Shown here: positions 1 to 9,388 of the stretch, piece by piece | Layout: every line of letters begins with the position of its first letter | Position numbering within the stretch: the stretch's first letter is position 1 | DNA from: Pontiella desulfatans | GTDB taxonomy: Bacteria; Verrucomicrobiota; Kiritimatiellia; Kiritimatiellales; Pontiellaceae | Length of the DNA stretch: 64,000 bases | Direction: 5' to 3' | NCBI RefSeq assembly: GCF_900890425.1 | Contig: NZ_CAAHFG010000004.1 | Location: forward strand, 1 to 64,000 | Notes under the pieces: model-generated | What the model saw: only the letters and a program-made list of their open reading frames with translations | Database searches by the model: none | Told to the model about the DNA's origin: nothing | Program-made: the position numbers and the translations under genes

Positions 1-118
1 AGCGATGAAACGATGTGAAACGTCGTTTGGGGCCCCACACCCCCTACCCCCTCCCCTCGGGCGCGATTTGCCGCTACGCTGCCGTCTCTTCGAGCCAGCC
101 TCACTGCGCAAGCTTGTG

Positions 119-197
119 TCCAATGATTGGAAAGTTCCAATGGTTGGAAGTTTTTGGAAGGGGGCCCGGGGGAAACCTTTTTCCAATGTCTGGAAGT
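119..197. repeat. Cluster of TCCAATG-ATTGGAA palindromic repeats
   Basis: Three imperfect palindromes of the form TTCCAATGnTTGGAA lie at 119-133, 135-155 and 178-197, with a fourth relative (TTTTCCAGAGATTGGAA) at 547-563. Each pairs a TTCCA arm with a TGGAA arm. They look like a dispersed intergenic palindromic element; no function can be read from the sequence. Confidence 0.5.
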
Positions 198-711
198 CCC
201 ACTTGCCCCGCAGGGTAGCCGCGGGGTGGCCTTTCCGAAGCGCGACGCTGGAGAATCGGAGAGCGAAGAACCGCCTCTCGGGCGGGGGCTTGGGGCGCGG
301 ACAGCGAGCCTGCGAGATGGACGCGCCAAGGCCGGGCGGGCGGGGGATGCGGTGGGTGTAGGCGTAAGCCGAAACCACGCGACCACGGCCGCCCCGCCCG
401 ACCGCCATAGCGCTATGTTGAAGGACCAGGAGGAAGGGGCCGGGGCGGGCGCGGTTTGGGCGTAAGCCGAAACCGTGACAGCTATGGGGCAAGGGGTGAG
501 GCCGAAGGCCGAGGGGGAAGCGGGCGCCCCGCCGGGGGCTGCCCCCTTTTCCAGAGATTGGAAGTTTTCCGACGAAGGGCGCGGCACGTGTCGAGTGCGC
601 GAGCCGTGCCAAGCCCGAAGCCTCCGAGCAACGCGAGAAGCAAGGCGGACTTAACAGAATGGGTTCTGTTTAAGCGAGCCGGGCGCAAGAAAGCGAAATG
701 TGCGAAGCGAA

Positions 712-732
712 CGCATAATGCCGCATTATGCG
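712..732. repeat. Perfect 9-bp hairpin
   Basis: CGCATAATG-CCG-CATTATGCG is a perfect inverted repeat with a 3-nt loop. No T-run follows on either strand, so it is not a standard terminator. It stands out as an AT-containing palindrome in very GC-rich DNA. Confidence 0.5.
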
Positions 733-1120
733 ACTTTGAGCGTTCCGAAGGATTCTGCGCCCGATAGCGAGCGGTTCCGCCGCCGCAGGTCAATGAGAGG
801 GAACGCAGTGACCGTTGGAGCGCCCCGGCAAATTCCGGAAAGCGTATGCGTCGGAACTGCCGCCGGGGTGCGGCCGAAGGCTCCATAGCCCCGCAGGGCA
901 GGCCGTAAGGCCCCCGGAGGAAGACCGGCCCGGGCGGCTGAAGGCGAGAAGGGAGTCTGCGACCGGAACGCCTTGAGCCGTTCGGATCAGCCGGGATTCC
1001 GGAGTGCTCTTGAAGCGCTTGAGCCGAATTTGCGTGGAGCTCCCCGTAGGGCTTGGCCGGGCGAGCTGGCGTAGCCTTGTTCGCCCGGCGAGCGGAACGC
1101 AAAGGCGGCTGAAGCGCGCC

Positions 1121-1609
1121 GTGGCGGGAGTAGCCGCCACCCACATCGCGCTGGCAAGGGAGAATTTGCGGGGGCCGGGAGCGTAGCTTGCGAAGCGGAC
1201 GGACTGCGCAATTTCTTTCTTGCCCAGGGCGCGACGCACATCCCCCCGTTGCGGGGGGCTTGGGGGGGATCACCCGAAGCAGCGCGAGGTGGCGTTTGGG
1301 AACGAGTTTCCGCCCGGCGGAATGAGGTACGATTGAAGCCGGGGCGGAAGGGAGCGAGCAAATGACGCCTGGCGCTGCGGCGCGGGGTGGCGGGAGCAGC
1401 CGACACCCATACCGCGCTGACAAAGGAGAATTTGTGAAGGAAGCTGATTGAGGAGACCGGGAACGGACAGCGTACAGCGTAGCTGGCCGCTGGGAGTGGA
1501 CGGGTCGACGATTGAAGCTGGATGAACAATTTCTTCTTTGGCTCAAGGCGCGGAGTACATCCCCCCGTTGCGGGGGGGCTTGGGGGGTACCCCGAAGCAG
1601 CGCGAGGTG
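1121..1609. repeat. Diverged tandem duplication with C6/G6 hairpins
   Basis: Two related blocks follow each other. The block beginning GTGGCGGGAGTAGCCG at 1121 recurs as GTGGCGGGAGCAGCCG at 1387, each running to GGAGAATTTG. A second part, CCCCCCGTTGCGGGGGG then GCTTGGGGGG and CCGAAGCAGCGCGAGGTG, occurs at 1242 and 1561. The offsets differ (266 and 319 bp), so indels separate the copies. Each copy carries a CCCCCCG-TTG-CGGGGGG hairpin. Confidence 0.55.
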
Positions 1610-1843
1610 AACTTTGTGGATGACGAGCCGGAAGGGAAAAGAGGAAATGTGCTTAGGGAGTCAGACCGAGCATCGTGCATGGAACATGCAAGCGATGCTT
1701 CGTTCTGACCCCGGCGCTTTCCTCTGCCCTGGAGGACCGGAAGGAGCAAAGGGCGCCTGGCGGTGCGGCGTAGATAAGCTGGAAACGTGAAATAAAAGCG
1801 GCATCGAACTTCCGCAGACCAACAGCATCAGCGCGCCCGGAGG

Positions 1844-2158
1844 TCACGCCCTACCCTTGCGACGGGATCGCTTAGCAACCTTTTCTGGAAAGAGAGGACG
1901 TAGTGCCGGCCAGTCGCGTAGTGCACGCTTGTGTCGCATCTCGGCGAGCTGGGTGGAGATACCGAGCTGTTCTCCAATCTCCCGATAGGTAGCGCCGAGA
2001 AAACGCAGCCCAACCACATCCCGCAACTCCGGATCGAGCATGAATACTCCCTTGATTAATTCGGTAAGCAGTTCAGCGGGGTAAAGTGCCCCCGGTGGGA
2101 TTGGAGAATAAGCGGCAGATAATAATCCGGCTGCGGGTTGGGTATCGGTGTGTTTCAT
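1844..2158 (-). CDS. Small sigma-70 region 4-like helix-turn-helix protein
   Basis: A 104-residue protein. Residues about 35-80 (ELRDVVGLRFLGATYREIGE then QLGISTQLAEMRHKRALRDW) have the spacing of a sigma-70 region 4 helix-turn-helix, with a recognition helix followed by a basic tail KRSRRKGRA. AGGAG lies 6 nt before the ATG. It is encoded downstream of the primase-helicase on the same strand and is separated from it by an array of GTCAG half-sites. A DNA-binding or element-control role is plausible, and it may bind that array. Phage and mobile-element proteins of this size often use this fold; the exact family is not identified. Confidence 0.65.
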   Translation of the reverse strand: MKHTDTQPAAGLLSAAYSPIPPGALYPAELLTELIKGVFMLDPELRDVVGLRFLGATYREIGEQLGISTQLAEMRHKRALRDWPALRPLFPEKVAKRSRRKGRA

Positions 2159-2183
2159 GATGGTCTCCTATGTTGAAGGTTAT

Positions 2184-2436
2184 GTCAGCCGGAACTGACG
2201 TGATGTTGAAGCGGAGGGGCTCACAGCCTGACGTAAAACTGTGAAAACCGAAACGTCAGGAATGATGTCAGGCAGGAAACCCCTGCAAACAGGGCGTTCT
2301 GACATTCCTGACATTATTACTATTAATATATAAAGATATATAGAGGGAGGCTGAAACCCGCGCTGACGGCGTGAACCTGCAGAACCGGGAGTTCCAGAGA
2401 CTTTTTTCAGCATGATGTCAGACGTCAGGACGTCAG
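2184..2436. promoter_or_regulatory. Iteron-like GTCAG/CTGAC array with AT-rich core
   Basis: Eleven GTCAG or CTGAC pentamers occur in 253 bp (starting at 2184, 2195, 2228, 2255, 2267, 2299, 2308, 2363, 2417, 2424 and 2432); about 0.5 would be expected by chance. Two clusters face each other: GTCAGGAATGATGTCAGG at 2255-2272, and its near reverse complement TGACATTCCTGACATT at 2300-2315. A nearly pure A/T stretch (2313-2341) follows. A third cluster, GTCAGACGTCAGGACGTCAG, lies at 2417-2436. The array sits between a replication-type gene and a helix-turn-helix gene. It may be a replication origin with iterons or a multi-site operator. Confidence 0.55.
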
Positions 2437-2501
2437 TAGAACGGTGTAATGCTTCGCCCGGTCTATAGCGCCTGCCGTGGCGATACTGCCCTACCCAATG
2501 A

Positions 2502-4715
2502 TTAGAATGGAACAACATTGGATTCCCCTCCGTTCATAAGGTTCTTGATATCGATGCACCACACTCGCTTGAACTCATGCCGCCGCTGTGTGATCGGATA
2601 CCCCTGAGAAAAGAGTTTAGAGAGTTCCCGCCCTACCTGGCGGGTGGTGTATTTGGAAGCGATGCCGGCAAGGCCGTCGGTGTCGTTAAGCATCGCTGTC
2701 AAAAGATCTGTGGCGGAACCTTCCCAGGTGTCTTCCACCTGCCCCTCGAAAAACTTTAAGAGGACTTCGAGGAACGAATAGGCGCTGGATGAATGCCGGG
2801 CCGCTTCGAACAGGGAATCGTCACAATAGGTCTTCACGCCATAGCGTGTATCGCCGATGACTGCGTCCGGCGGTTGCCAGTCGAGCAGCCAACGTAGAAA
2901 GAACGGCAACTCTGCGGCAATGATGGATTCGACATCGCGCGGGAAGGTAAAGGTGTCTCGTTCCGCAATCCGGAAGAGGTTGATCTTGTCCCGATTGGAG
3001 AGATCGACGTCGGGCAGAATACGGATCGACTCGGGATCGGTATTGCACGTCACCACCACTCGGCCGTTCCATTCGATCAACTTGTCGACGCGGTATTTCT
3101 CGCGCACGGAAAAGGTGCGATTGGCGGCCATCTTCTTGATGAGGGCAGAGAACTTCAGATGGGACTTGTTATCCGTAAGCGGTACGACATCGTCGACCGC
3201 CCAAACGGCACTGGTGAAGAGATGGCTATTGAAGTTATCGTCTCCGGACAGGAATGAGCTGGCATCAATATGGCCGCCGAAGATGCGGGACAGGATCACA
3301 TTGGAGAGCAGGGTTTTTCCAGTGTTTGGAACTCCGGCAAAGAAGGAGGCCTGCCCGGGGAGCATACGGCCGTCGAGCGCTGATTGATACCAGCGCTGCA
3401 GCCAGGCGTAGAAATAGTCGAGCTGTTCGGGTGGGTCGAAATAGCCACTGAAATAATCGTGCAGCCAGGGATAGGGGCAGGCACTGGGCGTTAGGGCCGG
3501 GGCATTAGGGGGCGATCCGAGGTCACGGCCCTCGGCTACAGTAGCCGGCGGGCCGCCGGCGGTACATTGCGGTGCGGATGATCCGGGGACACCGCCCCCG
3601 GCTACAACCTCTGCGGGTTGGAGGACATTGATGGTGGAGGTGTTGAGAACTCGGTCTGAACCGATCATAACGATGCCTTTGGGGCGGTGAACTAATGGAG
3701 CGGCGCAGGCGATGCGCTGGTGCTGAATAATACGCGTAAGTGCCTGCTCCACCTCGCTGTAATTTTCCCCGCGAGCGGGACTGCCGCGCAGGCCACGGTC
3801 GACCTTGAGGATCATGGCCATATCGGATTTGCAATAGGATTCCCAGTTGCCATCGGGAAGCTGCATCCAGCACTCGCGTCCATCAAAATAAATGTACGCA
3901 ATGCTACCCCCGATCCGGTCAGCCACGAACTGTTTGACAAATTTTCTCCCCAGAATCGATGCCCACGGAACAAAGGCCTGCCCGCCGGTGAAACACTGCA
4001 TCCCCGACTCGCGCACGATGGCCGCGGTCTCGTTGTCTGCATCGGGATCCCAAAAACGTGTACTACGTGCGCCAAAATCAAACAGCCCCTTCCAGCGACC
4101 GGGATACTGACGATGCACCTCTTCCTCAAGCACATCCATCGGAATGACCGGCCCCAGTTTGGGCCAGGCATAATTATGGGTAGATTCAATGGCCCACTGC
4201 ATCATGAATGCGGAAGGGATTTCGTCATCTGACAACTTTTCCCAGTCGGTACCAGCCTCATAATACTTACAGGGATCTTCCAGGGCCTCGGCATCGAGTC
4301 CAACCAGCAGTTTGGAAAGCCGGAGTTTCTTTCTGATGTACCGCATGAGCTTTTTGGACAGCTCGTTGTTATGCAGCGGCAACGGGGATTCGAGTTTCCA
4401 CAGCAGACGGGCCCCTCCGGAAAACGTGCGACAAATGTATTGAGGCCTGAAATCGGGACATCGCTCCAGAACGCTACCGCGCATGTGCTGATCAATGTTA
4501 CCGTCATAATCCGCCACGATCCAATGAAGCATAACCGCCGGGTTGTTTTTGGAATCGATCCGGGCCCCGGCAACAAGACCTTCATAGCCGGAGTAGAACG
4601 TGTGCTCCACACTCGGGTTATTCCAACGGGCCTTGGGTGGTGCTTTAGTCGATATGTTCCAGGGAGAGCATTCTTTAGTTAGAGATGAGGCGAGGTTCGG
4701 TATTGAAAGTAGCAT
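2502..4715 (-). CDS. Phage/plasmid-type DNA primase-helicase
   Basis: A 737-residue protein joining an archaeo-eukaryotic-type primase region to an SF3/D5-like helicase. Around residues 66-73 the IVADYDGN segment resembles the acidic motif of the prim-pol fold. A Walker A, GVPNTGKTLLSN, lies near residues 461-472, with a Walker B-like WAVDDVV about 45 residues later. The C-terminal third resembles the winged-helix end of phage primase-helicases. Such proteins start replication of phages, plasmids or integrative elements, so this marks an element remnant. Residues about 368-412, between the halves, are a low-complexity Gly/Pro/Ala linker encoded by two palindromic repeats. No clear ribosome site precedes the chosen ATG. 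No capsid or packaging genes are nearby. Confidence 0.75.
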   Translation of the reverse strand: MLLSIPNLASSLTKECSPWNISTKAPPKARWNNPSVEHTFYSGYEGLVAGARIDSKNNPAVMLHWIVADYDGNIDQHMRGSVLERCPDFRPQYICRTFSGGARLLWKLESPLPLHNNELSKKLMRYIRKKLRLSKLLVGLDAEALEDPCKYYEAGTDWEKLSDDEIPSAFMMQWAIESTHNYAWPKLGPVIPMDVLEEEVHRQYPGRWKGLFDFGARSTRFWDPDADNETAAIVRESGMQCFTGGQAFVPWASILGRKFVKQFVADRIGGSIAYIYFDGRECWMQLPDGNWESYCKSDMAMILKVDRGLRGSPARGENYSEVEQALTRIIQHQRIACAAPLVHRPKGIVMIGSDRVLNTSTINVLQPAEVVAGGGVPGSSAPQCTAGGPPATVAEGRDLGSPPNAPALTPSACPYPWLHDYFSGYFDPPEQLDYFYAWLQRWYQSALDGRMLPGQASFFAGVPNTGKTLLSNVILSRIFGGHIDASSFLSGDDNFNSHLFTSAVWAVDDVVPLTDNKSHLKFSALIKKMAANRTFSVREKYRVDKLIEWNGRVVVTCNTDPESIRILPDVDLSNRDKINLFRIAERDTFTFPRDVESIIAAELPFFLRWLLDWQPPDAVIGDTRYGVKTYCDDSLFEAARHSSSAYSFLEVLLKFFEGQVEDTWEGSATDLLTAMLNDTDGLAGIASKYTTRQVGRELSKLFSQGYPITQRRHEFKRVWCIDIKNLMNGGESNVVPF
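3514..3606. repeat. Two in-frame palindromic units inside the primase-helicase gene
   Basis: Two 27-bp units start at 3514 and 3580, exactly 66 bp (22 codons) apart. Each is GATCC, a 6-bp stem, a loop, the matching stem and GGCTACA. The stems are CCGAGG/CCTCGG in unit 1 and CCGGGG/CCCCGG in unit 2, so the difference is compensatory. They encode a disordered linker between two enzyme domains, as expected for a REP-like element tolerated inside a gene. Confidence 0.6.
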
Positions 4716-5064
4716 GGCATTCCTTTGGGTTCAGGCTTAGAAGGGACAACCCCCTTACCCAAAGTTGAATTTTCAAACGCTGAAAACCGGGCTGTCTGAA
4801 CCTAACGAAACGACCTGAAACGGAATGATTTCATGAACAACACCATGAAAATGCGATGTTTAGATGCGATGCGAACGGCGAGAAGAGAATCATCAACGCT
4901 GCCGTCCTGTTGTCACAGAACCGTTTGAGTGGGACGCTGTTAATGAGATTCCACTATAGGGGCGTTTAAAGCACTTCTTCCAGAGAATCAACCTGTTCGG
5001 ATCCTGCCCCGCAACCTAGGTGCCCAACCTTGACAACCCTCCTCGTCCCCATTAACTTTTTAGG
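4716..5064. other. Intergenic region, nothing recognised
   Basis: About 350 bp between the primase-helicase start and a divergently oriented lipoprotein gene. It must contain promoters for both directions, but I see no clear pair of boxes, no RNA gene and no strong hairpin. Confidence 0.4.
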
Positions 5065-6228
5065 ATGAAATTGCTCTCAAGACCACCTTCCCGCGGCATG
5101 TACCCTAAACGACCCAGTAGCGCTATCAGATCATTCCTATACCGGTCACCTGCCTCTATTACCAGGTATGCGCTACTGTTTTTGGTGCTTCTCTCGGTGT
5201 TGTTGACCGGTTGCCGAATGCTTAATTCGGCGGCCACGGTGCCTCAGCGCACGGCCAATGTATTTTTCCCTGGAGGGCGATCGGTTCAACCTGATCCGGC
5301 GCACTTGCTGCAGAGCTTGATGAACTACTCGGATCGGTACAGCGCTCAAGTCAACCGGTCCGTGGATGAACTTACAGGTGTTGAAGGATCGCCCTTCGAT
5401 GCGCGATCCGCCATCCAATTCAAGATCGATAACAGTCAGGCCACCCTGTCGATTGTTGCCAATGTGGATCCCTACGCAAGTCTGTTCGACATGGTCTCCT
5501 TCGTGACGCTGACACGCATGGTGTTGGAAGATCACTGGGTGACCGGTGAGAACGGACATCTATACGAGAATTGGCTCAACCGTACGCGTCGGCAGGAAAC
5601 CAATCTCTGGGGAATCGTGGATCAGGTGCTTCGTCGGGAACAACAGGAGGAACTGCGGAAGGCCGTGGAGGACTACTACCGAGATAATCCGGATATCTGT
5701 CGCGCATTGCGGACTCAGCCACAGGAAATGGCATCCGCGATACCGAGAAGGGTGGGCTCCGTGGAGAACTCGCAGAATTTCTTTTCATTGGACCCGTTTG
5801 CGAGTCTCGATCCGGTCACCCGTGAGCTCACCGAGTCGCGGCTTTTCGCCAAACGGGCCACCTTCGTTCTCACACGCATGCCTGAATTGTTGCGGTGGCA
5901 AAGTGAGTTACTCCTGATGGATTCGACTGCACAGCCTGATGTCGCCCAAATGATCCGGAACTCAACGAGCATAAGCGAAAGCCTTGATCGGGCCAGCCGA
6001 GCGGTGGAAGCACTGCCTGATCACATCTCCTACGAGCGCGAAGCGTTGGTTCAGGCTCTGACAGATCAGCAGTCGGAACTCTCTGAGATCATCGAAACCG
6101 CCACCGCGATGTCGGAATCGATGACCGGTACAGTGACGAATACCATCAGACTAGTACAACTGTTCGGAGTCGGAGAGACCAATCTCGCTCTAGGCACGAC
6201 CAGTACGAACAGCAATCCGTTTGATAAC
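5065..6228 (+). pseudogene. Lipoprotein gene with 3' end replaced by a transposase fragment
   Basis: About 390 native residues remain. After an unusually long basic leader there is a hydrophobic run ending LLTGC, a type II signal peptide with lipobox, so the product would be anchored to a membrane. The rest is soluble and rich in helix-forming residues (for example residues 280-370, with repeated ELSEIIETATAMSES-like stretches). I do not recognise the family. Near 6228 the frame runs into DNA that encodes an ISL3 transposase in another frame, so the last 29 codons of the open frame are not native. The first ATG has only a weak TTAGG upstream; the ATG at 5098 is an alternative. Confidence 0.5.
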
Positions 6229-6970
6229 GGTGGTGTACCAGCTCGATGCCGGAGTACGTCGTCTAATTTACGTCGGCAAAAGCCGGACCACAAAAACACT
6301 GCTGAGATTCTTCTTTGAATTCGGTAAGGAACGCACTGCTGCGTTGAAGTTTATCTGCTCGGATATGTGGAAGCCGTATCTGAAAGTCATTGCCAAAAAA
6401 GCACCACAGGCACTGAACATTCTCGATCGGTTTCACATTGTCTCCCACCTAACCAAAGCGGTCAATCAGGTGCGGATAGAAGAAGTGAAGCGACTCAAAG
6501 ACGAGGGCTACGATGAAAGTGTCCTTCGGCATACAAAATACTGCTTACTCAAGAACCCGGAAAACCTGACGCCGAAACAGGAGGCAAAACTCGACGACGC
6601 ACTCAGCTATGATCTCAAGAGCGTGAGGGCTTATCTGCTCAAAGAAAGCTTTCAGCTTTTCTGGGACTATGACAGCCCGTACTGGGCAGAATGGTATCTG
6701 GATAAATGGTGCAAAAGAGCTATGCGTTCTCGGCTGGAACCAATCAAAAAATTCGTCAAAACAGTTCGTTCTCACCAGCCGCTGATCATGAACTGGTTCA
6801 AAGCAAAAAAGGCCTATTCATCAGGTATTGTCGAAGGAATGAACCGCAATGTGAATCTGGTAACGAGAAAAGCCTTCGGGTTTCGGAGCTATGAAGTGTT
6901 AAAAATCGCCCTGTTTCACACGGTGGGAGGGTTGCCGGAGCCGGAATCAACCCACCGATTCTGCGGATGA
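6229..6970 (+). pseudogene. ISL3-family transposase, 5'-truncated
   Basis: The frame encodes the C-terminal ~245 residues of a DDE transposase of the ISL3 family. Recognisable pieces are VYQLDAGVRRLIYVGKSRT, the aspartate-bearing CSDMWKPYLKVI, the LDRFHIV segment, and near the end SSGIVEGMNRNVNLVTRKAF with its conserved EG-N-N pattern. The N-terminal zinc-finger and helix-turn-helix half is absent. The fragment begins directly at the end of the interrupted lipoprotein gene. The sequence after the stop (to about 7010, AGGGGTCCCTT) may be the remaining IS end, but no partner repeat exists to confirm it. Confidence 0.75.
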
Positions 6971-7170
6971 GGCTGTTTTATTAGGAAAAACCAATGCTTT
7001 CAGGGGTCCCTTAACCTGCATGAACACCTGACCCATTGGGCGCTAAGGATAAGTTACCAAGACAGGGGAATTAAGTGACCGGATAGTGTAGGCACTGCCA
7101 TCCCGATATAGCTCGTAAAGATCCGGCAACTGAGGGCATTACCGGTATTGCAATCTGAAGGCAGTACGGC

Positions 7171-8229
7171 CTAAATCCATCTTTTACGCCTGAAAAAAAT
7201 GAGCATGCTGACAGCCATGGCGATCATCACGGCCCAGGCAATACCGTACGCCCACGCTATTTTTAATTCAGGCATGTTTTCAAAGTTCATGCCGTAGACG
7301 CCCGCGATAAACGTGAGCGGAATAAAGATGGTGGCTATCACCGTAAGTACCTTCATGATTTCATTCATCCGGTTACTGACGGTTGTCATGTAGGTATTAA
7401 ATGCCGACTCTGTCATGTCGCGCAGCATTTCCATCAGGTCAATGATCTGAATGGTGTGCTCATAGACATTCCGCAGATACGGCCCGAGCTTTTCGTCAAC
7501 AAGCTCATGCTCCGAAAGTTCAAACCGGTTGGCGACTTCACGAAGCGGAAGCACGTTCTTGCGCAGCAGCATCATGGATTGTTTCAATTTATCGATATCC
7601 TGAAGCTGCTCGGGCCGGGCTTCGCCGATAGCCGAGGACTGTATCGTCTCTATCCGGCCACCCAGGTCCTCCAACATCGGGAAATATCCATCAACGATTA
7701 CATCCATGATCGCATAGGCCAGATAGTCGCTTCCGCTTTTTCGAATGCGTCCCTTCCCGGAGAGAATGCGCTCGGCAACCGGGGCCAATACCGACCCATC
7801 CTGCTCGCAGAAAGACACGACCAGATTGTTACCGACGAACAGGCTTACCTGTTCTGAAGCAATGCTGTTATCAGCCGATTCGTGCAGCATGCGAAGGATC
7901 AGGAAAAGATAATCATCATGTTCTTCGAATTTGGAACGCTTGCCGGTGTTCAGTATATCCGCCAGAACCAACGCATGGATGCTGAATCGCTCTCCGATGC
8001 TCCTAAGCAATTCGACATTGCCCAATCCCGTGACATTGATCCACGTAATGGAATCGCGCGAAAGATATTCTTCGCAATCCCCGATGCTTCCGACCCTTTG
8101 CTCCGAAGCCTCTGCCTCTGTAAAATCAATAACATCGATACGGGTTTCCATTGCGTTCAGTCCACCAATATAAACCAACGATCCCGGAGGAAGCCCGGCC
8201 ATTACTGAGCGCTTCTTAATCAACGCCAT
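7171..8229 (-). CDS. CorA-family magnesium/cobalt transporter
   Basis: CorA proteins are pentameric inner-membrane channels that take up Mg2+ (and Co2+ or Ni2+). The C-terminus has the diagnostic order: a first transmembrane helix (VIATIFIPLTFIAGV), the YGMNFENMPE loop with the GMN selectivity motif, a second helix (AVMIAMAVSMLIFF) and a short basic tail RRKRW. The large N-terminal part is the cytoplasmic funnel domain. The start at MALIKKRSVMAGLPPG gives 352 residues, a usual CorA length; an in-frame start 51 bp upstream is possible. It is divergent from the DUF21 protein gene next door, another cation-transport-type membrane protein. Confidence 0.9.
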   Translation of the reverse strand: MALIKKRSVMAGLPPGSLVYIGGLNAMETRIDVIDFTEAEASEQRVGSIGDCEEYLSRDSITWINVTGLGNVELLRSIGERFSIHALVLADILNTGKRSKFEEHDDYLFLILRMLHESADNSIASEQVSLFVGNNLVVSFCEQDGSVLAPVAERILSGKGRIRKSGSDYLAYAIMDVIVDGYFPMLEDLGGRIETIQSSAIGEARPEQLQDIDKLKQSMMLLRKNVLPLREVANRFELSEHELVDEKLGPYLRNVYEHTIQIIDLMEMLRDMTESAFNTYMTTVSNRMNEIMKVLTVIATIFIPLTFIAGVYGMNFENMPELKIAWAYGIAWAVMIAMAVSMLIFFRRKRWI

Positions 8230-8373
8230 CCTACACCCCCATTCTTCTATGCTAATCAGAACCATACCTGTGCATATCATTCGGACAAGAGTAAAATACG
8301 TGCTGAAGACACAACTTGTGTTGACAGAACCACAACCAACCCCTAAGTCTTGGGGAAACCCGGGGAGGACGAG

Positions 8374-9384
8374 ATGGCACCAGCTGCATTCACATGGATA
8401 GGGATACTCATTCTGATTATACAGTCGGGCACCTTCTCTGGGCTTAACCTTGCCATGTTCGGCATCAGTTCCCTGCGTTTAAAAACGCTTGCCAAAACCG
8501 GGAATAAAGAAGCGGCAGCCCTGATGGAGATGCGGAAGGACTCCAACTTTCTGCTCACCACTATCCTGTGGGGCAACGTAGGAACCAATGTCCTGCTTGC
8601 CATGCTTTCGGATTCGGTCATGTTCGGCGCTTTCGCCTTTCTTTTCTCGACCGTGGTCATCACATTCTGCGGAGAGATCATACCCCAGGCCTATTTTTCG
8701 CGACACGCCCTGCGCGTGGCCAGCCTGCTCTCCCCGGTGCTGCGCTTTTATCAGGTTCTGCTCTACCCCGTGGCCAAACCCTCCGCTGTATTCCTTGACA
8801 AATGGCTTGGTCAGGAAGGTATCGACTATATTTCCGAAAGAGAGCTGATCGAGGGCATTCGTCTACACATCAACTCCCCTGACTCGGAAATGAGCTCTGT
8901 GGAAGGCCTGGGCGCCATTAACTTTCTAAAGCTCGATGACTTGCTGGTGACGCAAGAGGGAGAGCCTGTTGATCCAGACAGCGTCATTCAACTGCCCGTA
9001 TCTCAAGGACGACCCACGTTTCCCGACTACACGGCAGCTTCAGATGATCCGTTCCTGCGACAGGTTCAGGCGTCAGGCAAGCGCTGGATCATTATAGCGG
9101 GCGAGGAAGGTGCGCCATTATACGCACTCGATGCTTCAGCCTTCCTGCGCGCCGCCCTGTTCTCTTCCGGGAAAACAGATCCGATGGATCATTGCTGCGC
9201 TCCCATTGTGGTTTTCAACCGACAGACCAGCCTGGCCGATGTGCTGGGAATGCTGAAAGCGGCCCATCCGGATGACCGGCTTGAACATGATCTCATTCTG
9301 TTCTGGGGAGAAGATAAACGCATTATAACCGGGGCGGATCTGCTTGGTTATCTCATGCGCGGGATTACCAAAACAGCGGGTTGA
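8374..9384 (+). CDS. DUF21/CNNM-like membrane protein
   Basis: A 336-residue protein starting at an ATG with GGGGAGGA 5 nt upstream. Residues 1-140 contain three to four hydrophobic segments with the DUF21 pattern: a first helix followed by SGLNLAMFGISSLRLKTLAK, then NFLLTTILWGNVGTNVLLAM, then VVITFCGEIIPQAYFSRHALR. CNNM/CorC proteins with this domain are linked to Mg2+ efflux or magnesium homeostasis. The soluble C-terminal half is where paired CBS domains usually lie, but they are weak here. It is transcribed away from corA, so the two may form a divergent cation-homeostasis pair. Confidence 0.75.
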   Translation: MAPAAFTWIGILILIIQSGTFSGLNLAMFGISSLRLKTLAKTGNKEAAALMEMRKDSNFLLTTILWGNVGTNVLLAMLSDSVMFGAFAFLFSTVVITFCGEIIPQAYFSRHALRVASLLSPVLRFYQVLLYPVAKPSAVFLDKWLGQEGIDYISERELIEGIRLHINSPDSEMSSVEGLGAINFLKLDDLLVTQEGEPVDPDSVIQLPVSQGRPTFPDYTAASDDPFLRQVQASGKRWIIIAGEEGAPLYALDASAFLRAALFSSGKTDPMDHCCAPIVVFNRQTSLADVLGMLKAAHPDDRLEHDLILFWGEDKRIITGADLLGYLMRGITKTAG

Positions 9385-9388
9385 GCCC

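Larger units (their letters stand above)
1..1843. other. GC-rich gene-free region
   Basis: No convincing gene. Several reading frames stay open on both strands, but they overlap one another, are arginine/proline/alanine-rich, lack clear ribosome sites and look like no family I recognise, as expected from GC-rich DNA with few stops. The stretch instead holds short palindromic repeats, a perfect hairpin, a doubled GCGTAAGCCGAAACC segment (362 and 459) and a diverged tandem duplication, listed separately. Confidence 0.6.

Noticed and set aside
482-1546. Long open frame on the minus strand (354 codons)
   Set aside because: It overlaps other open frames, has Arg/Pro/Ala-rich composition, no ribosome site and no family resemblance; expected from GC-rich DNA with few stops.
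2180-2518. Open frame of 112 codons in the GTCAG array
   Set aside because: It covers the repeat array, has no ribosome site and overlaps the end of the primase-helicase gene; the repeats explain the sequence better.
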